Assembly (NCBI RefSeq): GCF_029906645.1
Contig: NZ_JARYGZ010000001.1
Location: forward strand, 1,359,208-1,423,207
Direction: 5' to 3'
DNA from: Sphingomonas oryzagri
GTDB lineage: Bacteria; Pseudomonadota; Alphaproteobacteria; Sphingomonadales; Sphingomonadaceae
Length of the DNA: 64,000 bases
The position numbers and the translations under genes were made by a program. The notes beneath the pieces were generated by a model. That model had not been told where the DNA came from, made no database searches, and saw only the letters and a list, made by a program, of their open reading frames with translations. The number at the start of each line of letters is the position of its first letter. Position 1 is the stretch's first letter. Below, piece by piece: positions 1 to 8,703 of this stretch.

Positions 1-1
1 C

Positions 2-1045
2 GGCAAGGCAAGCCTCTATCCGAAGCTGCTGAGCGAGGGGGCGGCCAGCCTGCTCGCCAATGTCGATCGCCCGGCGGTGATCTTCACCGTCCGCGTCGCG
101 CCGGATGGCACCGCGTTGTTGGACGGCGCCGAACGCGCGGTGATCCGCTCAACCGCGAAGCTCGCCTACGAAACGGTGCGGCCGGAGGATCTTCCACAGG
201 GCTTTGGCGAACTCGCGCGTCGCATCTCGGCCGCCGAGGACGCGCGGGGAGCCGCCAGGGTCGATCCGCCCGAACAGGAGGTCGCGCCCGACGCGAACGG
301 AACCCTGCGATTGACGTTCCGCCCCCGCCTGGCCGCCGAGGACCAGAATGCGGCGCTTTCGCTCGCCACCAACCTCGCCGTCGCGAAGCTGCTGCTGCAA
401 CACAGGACCGGGCTGTTCCGCGTGATGGCTCCGCCCGACGCGGCCTCCACCCAGCGCCTGCGCCATAGCGCCGCTGCCTTCGGCCTCGACTGGCCGCAGG
501 ACGAGACGCTCGACCAGTTCAGCCGGACTCTCGATGCCGGAGCCCCCAAGCAGGCGGCTTTCATGCTGGCCATTCGTCGTGCCGGGTCGGGCGCGTCCTA
601 CGCCCCCTATCGCGACGGCGTGACGCCCTGGCATGCGGCGATGGCCGCGACCTATGCGCAAGCGACCGCTCCGCTTCGCCGCCTCGCGGACCGTTATGTG
701 GTTCGCGCCGCGCTGGCGGTGGCCAACGGCCAGCCGGTTCCGTCCGCCGTGCTGGACGCGTTCGAGAAACTGCCCGCCGTGATGGCGAAGGCGGATGCGC
801 GTGCCGGCCAGATCGAGCGCGCGGTGATCGATCTCGCCGAGGCGGCGCTGCTCAACGGCCGCGAGAGCGAAACCTTCCCGGCGCGCGTGATCGATGCCGA
901 CGATCGCGGAGGCCGCGTCCAACTGTGCGACCTTCCCGTCGTCGCGCGCGTGGACGGTGCCGGCCTGGAGCCGGGCGCGTCCGTCACGCTTCGCCTGACG
1001 AGCGCCGATCTCGGGAAGCGGAGCGTGCGGTTCGCGCAGGCTTAA
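2..1045 (+). CDS. RNB-domain ribonuclease (RNase II/R family), C-terminal part
   Basis: This is the C-terminal 347 codons of an exoribonuclease of the RNB (RNase II/R) family, which degrades RNA 3' to 5' in the cytoplasm. The frame is open from base 2, and the peptide before the first GTG (base 77), including YPKLLSEGAASLL, matches the conserved RNB core, so the gene starts outside the window. Further in, NLAVAKLL and APLRRLADR (fragment residues about 223-231) correspond to the family's 'VAKLL' and 'TSPIRRYADL' motifs. The tail is shorter than in RNase R and shows no clear S1 domain, so it may be the short RNB protein found in sphingomonads. The catalytic aspartates lie upstream and cannot be checked. 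Confidence 0.88.
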   Translation, partial: GKASLYPKLLSEGAASLLANVDRPAVIFTVRVAPDGTALLDGAERAVIRSTAKLAYETVRPEDLPQGFGELARRISAAEDARGAARVDPPEQEVAPDANGTLRLTFRPRLAAEDQNAALSLATNLAVAKLLLQHRTGLFRVMAPPDAASTQRLRHSAAAFGLDWPQDETLDQFSRTLDAGAPKQAAFMLAIRRAGSGASYAPYRDGVTPWHAAMAATYAQATAPLRRLADRYVVRAALAVANGQPVPSAVLDAFEKLPAVMAKADARAGQIERAVIDLAEAALLNGRESETFPARVIDADDRGGRVQLCDLPVVARVDGAGLEPGASVTLRLTSADLGKRSVRFAQA

Positions 1046-1081
1046 TTCGACACTGCCGAATTGGTCGTGTAGCGGTCTTGC

Positions 1082-1693
1082 ATGGGCAGGCGATCGGACC
1101 ATAGCCGCGACGAGCTTCGACGGCTGATCATCGAGGAAGGCCATCGCCATATGGCGGAGGTGGGCTTCGCCCGCTTCTCCGCGCGCGAGGTCGCCAAGCG
1201 GATCGGCTATACGATCGGCACGCTCTACAATGTGTTCGGCAGCTACGATCGCATGGTGCTGGCGATCAACACCCGCACCTTCGCGCTGTGGGCGGAGCAT
1301 CTGCGTAGACTGCTGGCGGAGACGCGGGAAGATCCGATCCGCACGTTGGTGGAGGCCTATTTCAGCTTCGCGCGGGACAACCGGAACGCCTGGATGGCGA
1401 TCTATGACCACCGGCTCCCGCCCGACGTGCCGATGCCCGATGAGGAGGCCGCACAGCGCGGTGTGCTCACCGAGATCGTGACACGCGAGGTCGCCGCCGT
1501 GCTGCCGGAAGTGTCCGCCGAAACGGTGGCAGGCCTCGCCCGCTCGCTGATCGCCACGGTGCACGGCCATTGCCTGTTCGCGCTCAATGGCACCTTCGCG
1601 CTGATGGGCGAGGAGCATCCACTCGACATGGCGCTCGCCCGCGTCCGCGAGTCGATCGCGGCTGCGCAGGGCACTGCAGCGCCTACCGCCTGA
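1082..1693 (+). CDS. TetR family transcriptional regulator (WHG-type C-terminus)
   Basis: A 203-residue one-component repressor-type regulator. The N-terminal helix-turn-helix spans about residues 10-58: FSAREVAKRIGYTIGTLYNVF is the usual TetR recognition segment with the terminal 'TLYxxFxSxxxL' pattern. The rest is helical and resembles the WHG (TetR_C_13) ligand-binding domain. It starts 36 bases after the ribonuclease stop. The ligand is unknown. Target genes are not evident; the next gene, an SGNH hydrolase, is on the same strand after a 115-base gap and is a possible but unproven target. Confidence 0.85.
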   Translation: MGRRSDHSRDELRRLIIEEGHRHMAEVGFARFSAREVAKRIGYTIGTLYNVFGSYDRMVLAINTRTFALWAEHLRRLLAETREDPIRTLVEAYFSFARDNRNAWMAIYDHRLPPDVPMPDEEAAQRGVLTEIVTREVAAVLPEVSAETVAGLARSLIATVHGHCLFALNGTFALMGEEHPLDMALARVRESIAAAQGTAAPTA

Positions 1694-1808
1694 CGCCCAC
1701 TCCTCCCCTGCGCTCGCCAAAGTCGGACATGCGCAGTTGAGGGCTTATCCTTTTCCCTTCCACGCTCTACAGGCCGATCCCGATTGATCGTCAGGGAGTC
1801 CGGCAATC

Positions 1809-2675
1809 GTGCAGCGTTTCATTCGGCCTGTTCTTGCTCTTGCCGGTTTTGTCGCCTCTTTCGGCGTGGCGACCGGCCCGGCCACAGCGCTGCAGATTGC
1901 GAGCGGTGAGAAGTATGTCGCGATGGGTAGTTCCTTCGCCGCCGGTCCGGGCGTCGGTCGCCGGGCGGAAGGCAGCCCGTCCCTTTGTGCGCGGTCGGCT
2001 GACAATTATGCGCACCTGATCGCCGAACGGCACCAGCTGCAGCTGATCGACGTGAGCTGCTCGGGTGCCACCACGCTCGATGTCCTCTACAAGCGCCAGT
2101 ACGGCGTGCCGCCGCAGATCGAGGCGGTCGACGCCGCTACCCGGCTCGTGACGATCACGATCGGCGGCAACGACGTCAGCTACATGGCGAACGTCATTGC
2201 GTCCTCCTGCCTGACGCGCGGGGGCGCCGCAGCACGTTGTCGCCCGACCGCCGACGCCGATGTCGAGCGCGTGTTCACCGAGCTGGAGGCGCGGATGACG
2301 GCGGTGGTGGATGCCACGCGCGGCCGGGCACCCAATGCCATGATCGCCCTGGTCGACTATTTCACCATCGTGCCGGACCATGGCGGCTGCCCGAACCTCA
2401 TGCCGCTGAGCGATGCGCAACTGCGGGGTGCCGCGATGGTGGCGAAGCGGCTGGCCGAAATCACCGCGCGCGTCGCCGAACAGCGCCACGTCCGGCTGGT
2501 CAAGCTGTCGGCCGCCTCGGCCGCGCACAATGTCTGCTCGCGCGATCCGTGGATCCTGGGCTTCGAGCCGCACAACAGCTCGCCCGATTTCCGCTTCCCG
2601 CCCTATCACCCCAATATCGCGGGCATGATCGGCGCGGCGGACACGATCGACCGAGCGCTGTTCCCGCCGCGCTGA
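1809..2675 (+). CDS. secreted SGNH/GDSL-type hydrolase
   Basis: A 288-residue exported esterase/lipase of the SGNH superfamily. Residues 1-28 form a signal peptide ending near TALQ. The block I serine lies in VAMGSSFAAG (Ser42), where the classical GDS has become GSS. Block III is GGND (119-122). The catalytic histidine is His267 in YHPNIAG, with an aspartate three to eight residues before it. Several cysteines (60, 84 and the pair in SSCLTRGGAAARC) suggest disulfides, as in actinobacterial secreted lipases. The start is GTG with AGGGAG about 12 bases upstream. The gene faces the DUF4139 gene tail to tail with a 3-base gap. Substrate is not predictable. Confidence 0.85.
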   Translation: MQRFIRPVLALAGFVASFGVATGPATALQIASGEKYVAMGSSFAAGPGVGRRAEGSPSLCARSADNYAHLIAERHQLQLIDVSCSGATTLDVLYKRQYGVPPQIEAVDAATRLVTITIGGNDVSYMANVIASSCLTRGGAAARCRPTADADVERVFTELEARMTAVVDATRGRAPNAMIALVDYFTIVPDHGGCPNLMPLSDAQLRGAAMVAKRLAEITARVAEQRHVRLVKLSAASAAHNVCSRDPWILGFEPHNSSPDFRFPPYHPNIAGMIGAADTIDRALFPPR

Positions 2676-2678
2676 GGG

Positions 2679-4199
2679 TCAGCGCGGCAGGCGATAGTCC
2701 AGCTTGGCGGAGCCGTTGGCGGGAAGCGTGAGGTTCCACGTCTGGATGCCGTCTATCCGCTCCAGCGGGGCACTGGTATCGACATAGGCCTGCTCGCCCG
2801 CCGTACCGATCGCAATCTCGATCCTGACCGGATAGGCATTGGCGTTGGTGACGCTGACATGCCGATCGCGCCCCTGCACCGTCTGATCGACGAGGATCTG
2901 GCGACTGATGCCGGCGGTCAACCGCGCTTTCTCGCCCTTGGCGGTATCGCCCATCGTACCGAGGCCGAGCAGGAGCTTCGTATCGCCGCGAGGCTGGTAC
3001 AGCGCCGTCGTGCCCGCCGGCAGCGGGATGCCAAGACCGCTCTTCTCCTCGTTGCGCATCCTGAGCACCGCCGATGCCGCAGCGCCGCTTGCCGCGCTCC
3101 AACTGTAGAGATGGACCCGGTAGACCTTATCGAACGCGACGTGATGCTGGACCAGCAACGCCACCTGCTTCTGCCCGTTGGCCGAGACATCGACGGCCTC
3201 GGGCACCCGGTAGAGTTTCAGGTCGCCCAGATCCTCTGGCGGAGGGGGAGGTGGCGGCGGCGGCGGTGGAGCTGCCGGTGCGACCAGCCCCGCCCGCGCG
3301 AAGCGACGCGCTCCAGTCACCACGATGTCATAGGCCTCCGCCACTTTCGGAGCGCGGCTATAAGGCTCGATCACCGGCAGATCGGACGTGGTGGTGCCGA
3401 GCGGATAGCAATGCAGTTCGAGCCTTGCTGCCCGCGCCGCGATCTCGCGAATATTCTGGCGCTCGATCCGCCCGGCAACCGCCTGCACATTCGCATCCGG
3501 AAAAGCCTGCGCGTTGGAATTGGCGAGCGTGAGCCATGCGAACAGGTCGAGCGAACCGCCGCCCGGCACGACATTCGCGACATAGCTCGCGCTCCAGTCG
3601 AAACCGCTCGCCAGGTAGGACAGGCTGACGGTCGCATCCATCGCCTGGGGGCTGTGGGTCAGCACGCTCAACACCGGTTTCGCGGACAGCCCCTGCGGAA
3701 CGCCGTCATAGCGGGGACTTTCTCCTAGCCCCGAGCAGCCCAGCGTCTCGATCCCGCTCTCGGTGCGCAGCACCACCCCGTGCGCCGGGCCGGCGACGAT
3801 CGTGGCGCGCTCCTCGCTGACCTTGCCGGTCTTGCGATCGGTGCGACGCAGCGTCACCTCCCGACCAAGCGTGCCGTCGATCAGCGCTGCCGGGGATAGC
3901 AGCCGCGCATCCCGGTTCTTCTCGATCGTGCCGCCAGGCAGGCCCGTGACGATCGCACTCGCCGGTATGATCCCGTCCGCCACACCCTCGAACCGCAGCA
4001 CCGCATCGCCGGCCGGCACATGGATGCGGCGCGTCTCCGTTACCAGCGCAAACCCGCCGAGCCAGCGCAGATCCATCGCCTGCTGCCGGCCGCGCGAGGG
4101 ATCGCGGTATATGGTCAGCGAAACATGCTCCGGCCCCGGCGACGCCGCCGTCGGGGCAGGCGGAACGGCCGCGGCGAGAAGCACCGCAAGGCCGAACAT
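2679..4199 (-). CDS. DUF4139 domain protein with polyproline tract and IVVTGARR peptide
   Basis: A 506-residue exported protein of unknown function with an N-terminal hydrophobic signal (residues 1-19), a DUF4140-like N-terminal region and a DUF4139 beta-rich domain from about residue 195 (SGFDWSASYVANV onward). Between them lie YDIVVTGARR (290-299) and eleven consecutive prolines (311-321). The IVVTG(A/S)R string normally occurs near the N-terminus of sphingomonad TonB-dependent receptors, so its presence here is odd. The ATG overlaps the stop of the upstream paralogue (TGATG), which indicates translational coupling. The family is related to MuiA-type mucoidy inhibitors; no biochemical role is established. 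A periplasmic or outer-membrane-associated place is inferred. Confidence 0.8.
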   Translation of the reverse strand: MFGLAVLLAAAVPPAPTAASPGPEHVSLTIYRDPSRGRQQAMDLRWLGGFALVTETRRIHVPAGDAVLRFEGVADGIIPASAIVTGLPGGTIEKNRDARLLSPAALIDGTLGREVTLRRTDRKTGKVSEERATIVAGPAHGVVLRTESGIETLGCSGLGESPRYDGVPQGLSAKPVLSVLTHSPQAMDATVSLSYLASGFDWSASYVANVVPGGGSLDLFAWLTLANSNAQAFPDANVQAVAGRIERQNIREIAARAARLELHCYPLGTTTSDLPVIEPYSRAPKVAEAYDIVVTGARRFARAGLVAPAAPPPPPPPPPPPEDLGDLKLYRVPEAVDVSANGQKQVALLVQHHVAFDKVYRVHLYSWSAASGAAASAVLRMRNEEKSGLGIPLPAGTTALYQPRGDTKLLLGLGTMGDTAKGEKARLTAGISRQILVDQTVQGRDRHVSVTNANAYPVRIEIAIGTAGEQAYVDTSAPLERIDGIQTWNLTLPANGSAKLDYRLPR

Positions 4200-5623
4200 C
4201 AGAAGCGCGTTTCAAATGTCGCGGTGACGGTGGTCGTTCCGTTGGCCGGCACCGGCACCTGCCACACGGAGGTGCTGGCGTCGCGCCGCTCGCTCTTCAG
4301 GCTCTCGGCGGTGATGCGGGTATCGTTCCACCACCAGGGCACGCCGTCCTGCACCAACTCCACCGTCACCGGGCGATCCTTGGCGTTTGTGACAGTGTAG
4401 CGCATCGCGGTGCGCCAGCGGTCGGAGGAGAGCCGCGTCCGCTCGATCACGGCGGGCTGCACCTTCACGTCGAAGGCATCGCCGGTGCGGATCACAAGGT
4501 CCGATCCCTGCGGTGTATGATCGATCCGGTTCTCGCCGATGAACTGCGGCTGACCACGCGCGTCGCGCATGTAGACGCGCACCGTTCCGGCCGGCAGCGC
4601 GTCGCCGAGGCCGCCCTTCTCGGCGTTGGAGAATTTGAGCACGCTGGATGCGCTTTCCGGCTGCTCGGCACTGTCGTTCCACTGTGCGTGATAGACGTAG
4701 CCGCTGGTCGCCGGCGCGCCCTTCACGTCGAGGAAGCTCACCTGCTTCGTCTGCTTGTCGGCGATGGTGGTGCGTTCGGGCAGCGGATAGAGGTAGAAAT
4801 CGCCCAGTTGCTCGCGTGCCGCCGTCTCCGTGCCGGCCCGCCGCAGTGGCGGCACCGCAGGGCGCGGCCGATAGAGGTTCGGGTTGGCATTGTCGTCCCC
4901 GGACCCGACCTCGCCCGCCACCAGCAATGTCTTGGCGTTGTAGAACGAGGTGCCGCTGGTGTTGCGTAGCGTCACCCAGCCCTGAACGTCGATCGTGCCG
5001 GCCTTCTCGTCGAACAGCGCGACGTAATCGGCACTCCACCCCAGTCCGCCGGAAAGATAGGATAAAGTCACCGGCCGGGCACCGGCGCGCTTGCTGTCGA
5101 GGCTGACCGACAGCGTCGGCCGCGCGCGCAGGCTGTCCGGCACCTTGTCGAAGATCGCGCGGACCGGCAGGCCGTCGTCGCGCAGCACCTCGATCTTGTC
5201 GCCGACCTGCAGCACCACACCGCCGTTGACCGCGAGCACCTTGGCCCGTTCGCGTGTCTCGGCCCCGGTGCCGGGATTGGTGCGGACGAGCGTGATCGTC
5301 TCGCCGACCGCCTTCTGCATGAGGCTGGAGGGGCTGAGCAGATCGTAATCGAAATTCTGCTCGATCACCGTTGCGTCCGGCGCGGCGAGGCCGACCGTCT
5401 CGGGCCGGATCGCGGCAGACACATCGGCGAAGGCCTGCCGCGTCCGGCCGGAGGGCAGGTCGAGCCGCCGTACATCCTGCACCAGCGCGAGGTCGTTGGA
5501 ATAGATGGTGACGGAGAGGTCGCCCTGCGCGGTGCCGCCCGCACCCGGCGGGGTCTGCGGCGCGGGCTGCCCCCATGCGATCGAGGGAAGCAGGACCAAT
5601 CCGGCCAAAACCGCTGCACGCAT
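4199..5623 (-). CDS. DUF4139 domain protein, first gene of the coupled pair
   Basis: A 474-residue paralogue of the following gene. Residues 1-18 are a signal peptide (LLPSIAWGQ). DLSVTIYSNDLALVQDVR at about 35-52 is the usual N-terminal strand of DUF4139 proteins, and LGWSADYVALFDEKAG marks the start of the DUF4139 domain. It lacks the polyproline and IVVTGARR insert of its neighbour. Its stop shares one base with the start of the second gene, so the two products are probably made together and may form a heteromeric envelope assembly. It is divergent from the PAS gene, with about 100 bases for both promoters. Function unknown. Confidence 0.8.
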   Translation of the reverse strand: MRAAVLAGLVLLPSIAWGQPAPQTPPGAGGTAQGDLSVTIYSNDLALVQDVRRLDLPSGRTRQAFADVSAAIRPETVGLAAPDATVIEQNFDYDLLSPSSLMQKAVGETITLVRTNPGTGAETRERAKVLAVNGGVVLQVGDKIEVLRDDGLPVRAIFDKVPDSLRARPTLSVSLDSKRAGARPVTLSYLSGGLGWSADYVALFDEKAGTIDVQGWVTLRNTSGTSFYNAKTLLVAGEVGSGDDNANPNLYRPRPAVPPLRRAGTETAAREQLGDFYLYPLPERTTIADKQTKQVSFLDVKGAPATSGYVYHAQWNDSAEQPESASSVLKFSNAEKGGLGDALPAGTVRVYMRDARGQPQFIGENRIDHTPQGSDLVIRTGDAFDVKVQPAVIERTRLSSDRWRTAMRYTVTNAKDRPVTVELVQDGVPWWWNDTRITAESLKSERRDASTSVWQVPVPANGTTTVTATFETRF

Positions 5624-5725
5624 ACGCCTCTCCCTGTCTTTGGAAGATCATGACTCAATTCGATGACGAAACAAGGTGCGCCACCGAAACGATGGTCATT
5701 TCCTTTTAAGAGTCCGGAGATTAGG

Positions 5726-6199
5726 ATGGTTTCCGTTGCCGCGAAGGAGGCGGACGTGAAACCGGTCGCAGCGCTGCCCCTCACCCACAGCTGGCCGCTC
5801 TTCGAGTGCGCGCAGCAGTTCGAGCTGGGCACGACCTTCGATGCCGGGATGGTGGCCGAACTACCCATCTCCTGCGCCATCGGGCGTTGGGAATGTGATC
5901 TGCGCGACAATCGGCTCACCTGGTCGTCCGCCGTCTACGATCTGTTCGGCCTGCCGGAACACGCGCCGCTCGTGCGCAGCGAAACCCTGCCGATCTACGC
6001 GGAGGAATCGCGCGCCGTGATGGAGCGGCTGCGCGCCTATGCGATCCGTCACCGGCGCGGCTTTACGTTGGATGCGGAGCTTCGGCCCGCCAATGGCGGT
6101 ACGCGCTGGATGCGGCTGATCGCCGCGCCGATCGTCGAGGACGGACGCGTCGTTCGAATCCACGGCATCAAGCGGGACATCTCCCACCAATATCCCTGA
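5726..6199 (+). CDS. PAS domain protein
   Basis: A small sensory protein of about 157 residues from the chosen start. The last 100 residues form a PAS_3-like fold: RWECDLRDNRLTWSSAVYDLFGLP is the typical opening and IVEDGRVVRIHGIKRDIS the closing PAC motif. No kinase, cyclase or output domain follows, so it must act by interacting with a partner. The ATG at 5726 is preferred because GGAG lies about 7 bases before it. An in-frame ATG at 5663 would add 21 residues but has no ribosome site and crowds the divergent promoter. It lies between unrelated exported-protein genes; partner unknown. Confidence 0.72.
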   Translation: MVSVAAKEADVKPVAALPLTHSWPLFECAQQFELGTTFDAGMVAELPISCAIGRWECDLRDNRLTWSSAVYDLFGLPEHAPLVRSETLPIYAEESRAVMERLRAYAIRHRRGFTLDAELRPANGGTRWMRLIAAPIVEDGRVVRIHGIKRDISHQYP

Positions 6200-6271
6200 T
6201 GCCCAGCGCCATTGCGCCACGCCCGCTTTTCGTCTTGAATATCGTATAATCGGTTCAGGACAGGGCAGACG

Positions 6272-7609
6272 ATGATCAAGGGACTGTTGCTTTTCGCCGC
6301 CGCGCTCACGGCTCCGGCCGCGGCCTTCGCGGCACCCACGCTGGACGTTCCCGCCGCCAAGGCGAAGATCGACGCCAGCCTCGCCAAGACCTATCCGGAC
6401 CTCGAAACGCTCTACAAGGATCTCCATACCCATCCGGAGCTGGCCTTCCACGAAACCCGCACCGCCACACTGCTCGCCGCCCGGATGCGCAAGCTCGGCT
6501 TCACCGTGACCGAGCATGTCGGCAAGACGGGCCTCGTCGCGCTCTACAAGAATGGCACCGGCCCCACCGTGCTGGTCCGCACCGAGCTGGACGCGCTGCC
6601 GGTCGAGGAGAAGACCGGTCTGCCTTATGCGAGCACGGTCAAGACGATCGGCGAGGATGGCAAGGAAACCTTCGTCGATCACGCCTGCGGGCATGACAGT
6701 CACATGGCCTGGTGGATCGGCACCGCCGAAGCGCTGCTCGCGATGAAGGACCAGTGGCACGGCACGCTGATGTTCATCGCCCAGCCCGCCGAGGAGATCG
6801 TCGCGGGCGCCAAGGCGATGCTGGCGGACGGCCTCTATTCCAAGTTCCCGAAGCCCGATTACGGCTTCGCCGCGCATGTCGATCCCAGCCCGATCGGTAC
6901 GGTTGCGGTGAAGCAGGGCGTCGTAACCTCCGCGTCCGATACGATCCTGATCACCTTCAAAGGGGTCGGCGCGCACGGATCGATGCCAGACAAGAGCATC
7001 GATCCGATCATCGAGGGCGCGCATTTCGTCGATGACGTGCAGACTGTGATCAGTCGCCAGAAGGATCCGCAGAAGTTCGGTGTGGTGACGGTCGGTTCCT
7101 TCCATGCCGGCACGGTCGCCAACATCATCTCGGACCATGCGGACCTGCAGCTGACCCTGCGCTCCTACGATCCGGACGTGCGGAAGGTGCTGAACGACGG
7201 CGTGGTGACGACCGCCAACGCCGTGGCGATGATGGCGCACGCTCCCGCCCCGGACATCAGGCACCCGTTTGCGGCGGACCCGGTGTTGAACGACAGCGCG
7301 CTGGCCGCCAACACCGCCGCGATCCTCAAGACCGCACTGGGCGATGCCAATGTCGATCTCGTGCCGGAAACCAAGCCCGGCTGGACGGCGAGCGAGGATT
7401 ATTCGGAACTGGTTAACGCCGGAATGCCGCACTCGGTCTATTTCAGCATCGGCGGCTACGCGCCCGAGACGATCGCGAAATACAAGGCCGAGGGAAAGCC
7501 CTTGCCGGTGAACCACTCGCCCTTCTTCGCGCCCGTGCCCGAGCCTACGATCCGGACAGGCGTCGAAACCCTCGCGCTGGCCGTTCTCAGCGTCGCGGGG
7601 GGCAAGTGA
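6272..7609 (+). CDS. exported M20-family amidohydrolase
   Basis: A 445-residue metal-dependent amidohydrolase of peptidase family M20 (the hippurate hydrolase/IAA-amino-acid hydrolase group). Residues 1-20 are a signal peptide (AALTAPAAAFA). Metal and catalytic residues are visible: RTELDALPVEE (103-113), HACGHDSH (137-144), QPAEE (171-175), a dimerisation-domain motif GVGAHGSMP, and the late NHSPFF histidine. The family hydrolyses N-acyl amino acids or small peptides; export places this one in the periplasm. The stop overlaps the start of the alpha/beta hydrolase by four bases, so they form an operon. A TATAAT hexamer lies at 6245-6250, but no well-spaced -35 box was found. Confidence 0.87.
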   Translation: MIKGLLLFAAALTAPAAAFAAPTLDVPAAKAKIDASLAKTYPDLETLYKDLHTHPELAFHETRTATLLAARMRKLGFTVTEHVGKTGLVALYKNGTGPTVLVRTELDALPVEEKTGLPYASTVKTIGEDGKETFVDHACGHDSHMAWWIGTAEALLAMKDQWHGTLMFIAQPAEEIVAGAKAMLADGLYSKFPKPDYGFAAHVDPSPIGTVAVKQGVVTSASDTILITFKGVGAHGSMPDKSIDPIIEGAHFVDDVQTVISRQKDPQKFGVVTVGSFHAGTVANIISDHADLQLTLRSYDPDVRKVLNDGVVTTANAVAMMAHAPAPDIRHPFAADPVLNDSALAANTAAILKTALGDANVDLVPETKPGWTASEDYSELVNAGMPHSVYFSIGGYAPETIAKYKAEGKPLPVNHSPFFAPVPEPTIRTGVETLALAVLSVAGGK

Positions 7610-8700
7610 GCATGATCCTCGCACTCGCGATGGCCCTGCAGGCCTCAACCCCCGCCGTCTCCGCGCCATCCAAAGCCGTCGCAGCCGAAGTCTCGAAATG
7701 GCCGACGCATGAGGCCGACTATGTCGTCCACAATTTCCGTTTCCGCTCAGGCGAGACGATGCCGGACGTGCGGATCCACTACACCACGCTCGGCCAGCCG
7801 CACCGCAACGCGAAGGGCGAGATCGACAATGCGGTGATGGTGCTCCACGGTACCGGCGGCAGCGGGCACCAGTTCCTCTCGCCGCAATTCGCCGACCAGC
7901 TCTATGGGCCGGGCCAACCGCTCGACATCCGCAAATATTGGGTGATCCTGCCGGACAATATCGGCCATGGGAAATCGTCCAAGCCCTCTGACGGGCTGCG
8001 GATGAAGTTCCCGCGCTACGATTACGCAGACATGGTGGAACTGCAGCATCATCTGCTCGCCGACGGCCTCGGCATCATCCATGCCCGTCTGATCATGGGC
8101 ACCTCGATGGGCTGCATGCACGCCTTCGTATGGGGCGAGACCTATCCGGATTACGCCCGCGCGCTGATGCCGCTCGCCTGCGAACCAATCGAGCTGGCCG
8201 GCCTCAATCGCATGTGGCGGCAGATGATCGTCGACGGGATCGAGGCCGATCCGGCCTGGGACGGCGGCAATTACAAGGCGCAGCCACAGGAAGGATTGCG
8301 GCTGGCGGAATCGATCCTCGTCATCGCCGGATCGGCCCCGCTCAATTGGCAGAAGCTCTATCCGAAGCGCGAGCAGGCGGTGGGCTTCGTACGCGACCGG
8401 ATCAGCAAGGGCATCGCAAGCCTCGACGCGAACGATCTGATCTATCAGGTGGATGCCTCACGCACCTACGATCCCTGGCCCGATCTCGAAAAGATCACCG
8501 CGCCGATGATGTGGCTCAATTCGGCCGACGACTTCATCAACCCGCGCAACTTCCCCTATCCGCAAGAGGCGGTGAAGCGGATGCCCAACGCGCGCTTCCG
8601 CCTGATCCCCGAGACCGACGACACGCACGGCCACGGCACCCACACCTGGGCCGTCAACTGGAAGGCCGATCTCGCGGATCTGCTCAAGCGGACGGAATGA
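7606..8700 (+). CDS. alpha/beta hydrolase, homoserine acetyltransferase-like fold, exported
   Basis: A 364-residue protein with a short hydrophobic N-terminus (ILALAMALQASTPAVSA) and an alpha/beta hydrolase fold resembling MetX. The nucleophile is Ser167 in MGTSMGCMHAF, the oxyanion region is VLHGTGGSGHQF (79-90), and the acid and histidine are likely the Asp in NSADDFINP and the His in DTHGHGTH. Cytoplasmic homoserine acetyltransferases are not exported, so this is probably a secreted hydrolase or acyltransferase of the same fold rather than metX. The GTG start overlaps the preceding TGA; an ATG two codons on is also possible. Coupled with the M20 amidohydrolase it may process acylated amino acids or peptides; this is inference. 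Confidence 0.82.
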   Translation: MSMILALAMALQASTPAVSAPSKAVAAEVSKWPTHEADYVVHNFRFRSGETMPDVRIHYTTLGQPHRNAKGEIDNAVMVLHGTGGSGHQFLSPQFADQLYGPGQPLDIRKYWVILPDNIGHGKSSKPSDGLRMKFPRYDYADMVELQHHLLADGLGIIHARLIMGTSMGCMHAFVWGETYPDYARALMPLACEPIELAGLNRMWRQMIVDGIEADPAWDGGNYKAQPQEGLRLAESILVIAGSAPLNWQKLYPKREQAVGFVRDRISKGIASLDANDLIYQVDASRTYDPWPDLEKITAPMMWLNSADDFINPRNFPYPQEAVKRMPNARFRLIPETDDTHGHGTHTWAVNWKADLADLLKRTE

Positions 8701-8703
8701 GGC

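Noticed and set aside
149-1720. 523-codon minus-strand frame over the ribonuclease and TetR genes
   Set aside because: Composition is His/Arg-rich without motifs; the plus strand explains both genes.
6246-6257. Possible fourth LacI site, ATAATCGGTTCA, before the amidohydrolase
   Set aside because: Four mismatches to the palindrome, no symmetry, and it overlaps a plausible -10 box; not above chance.
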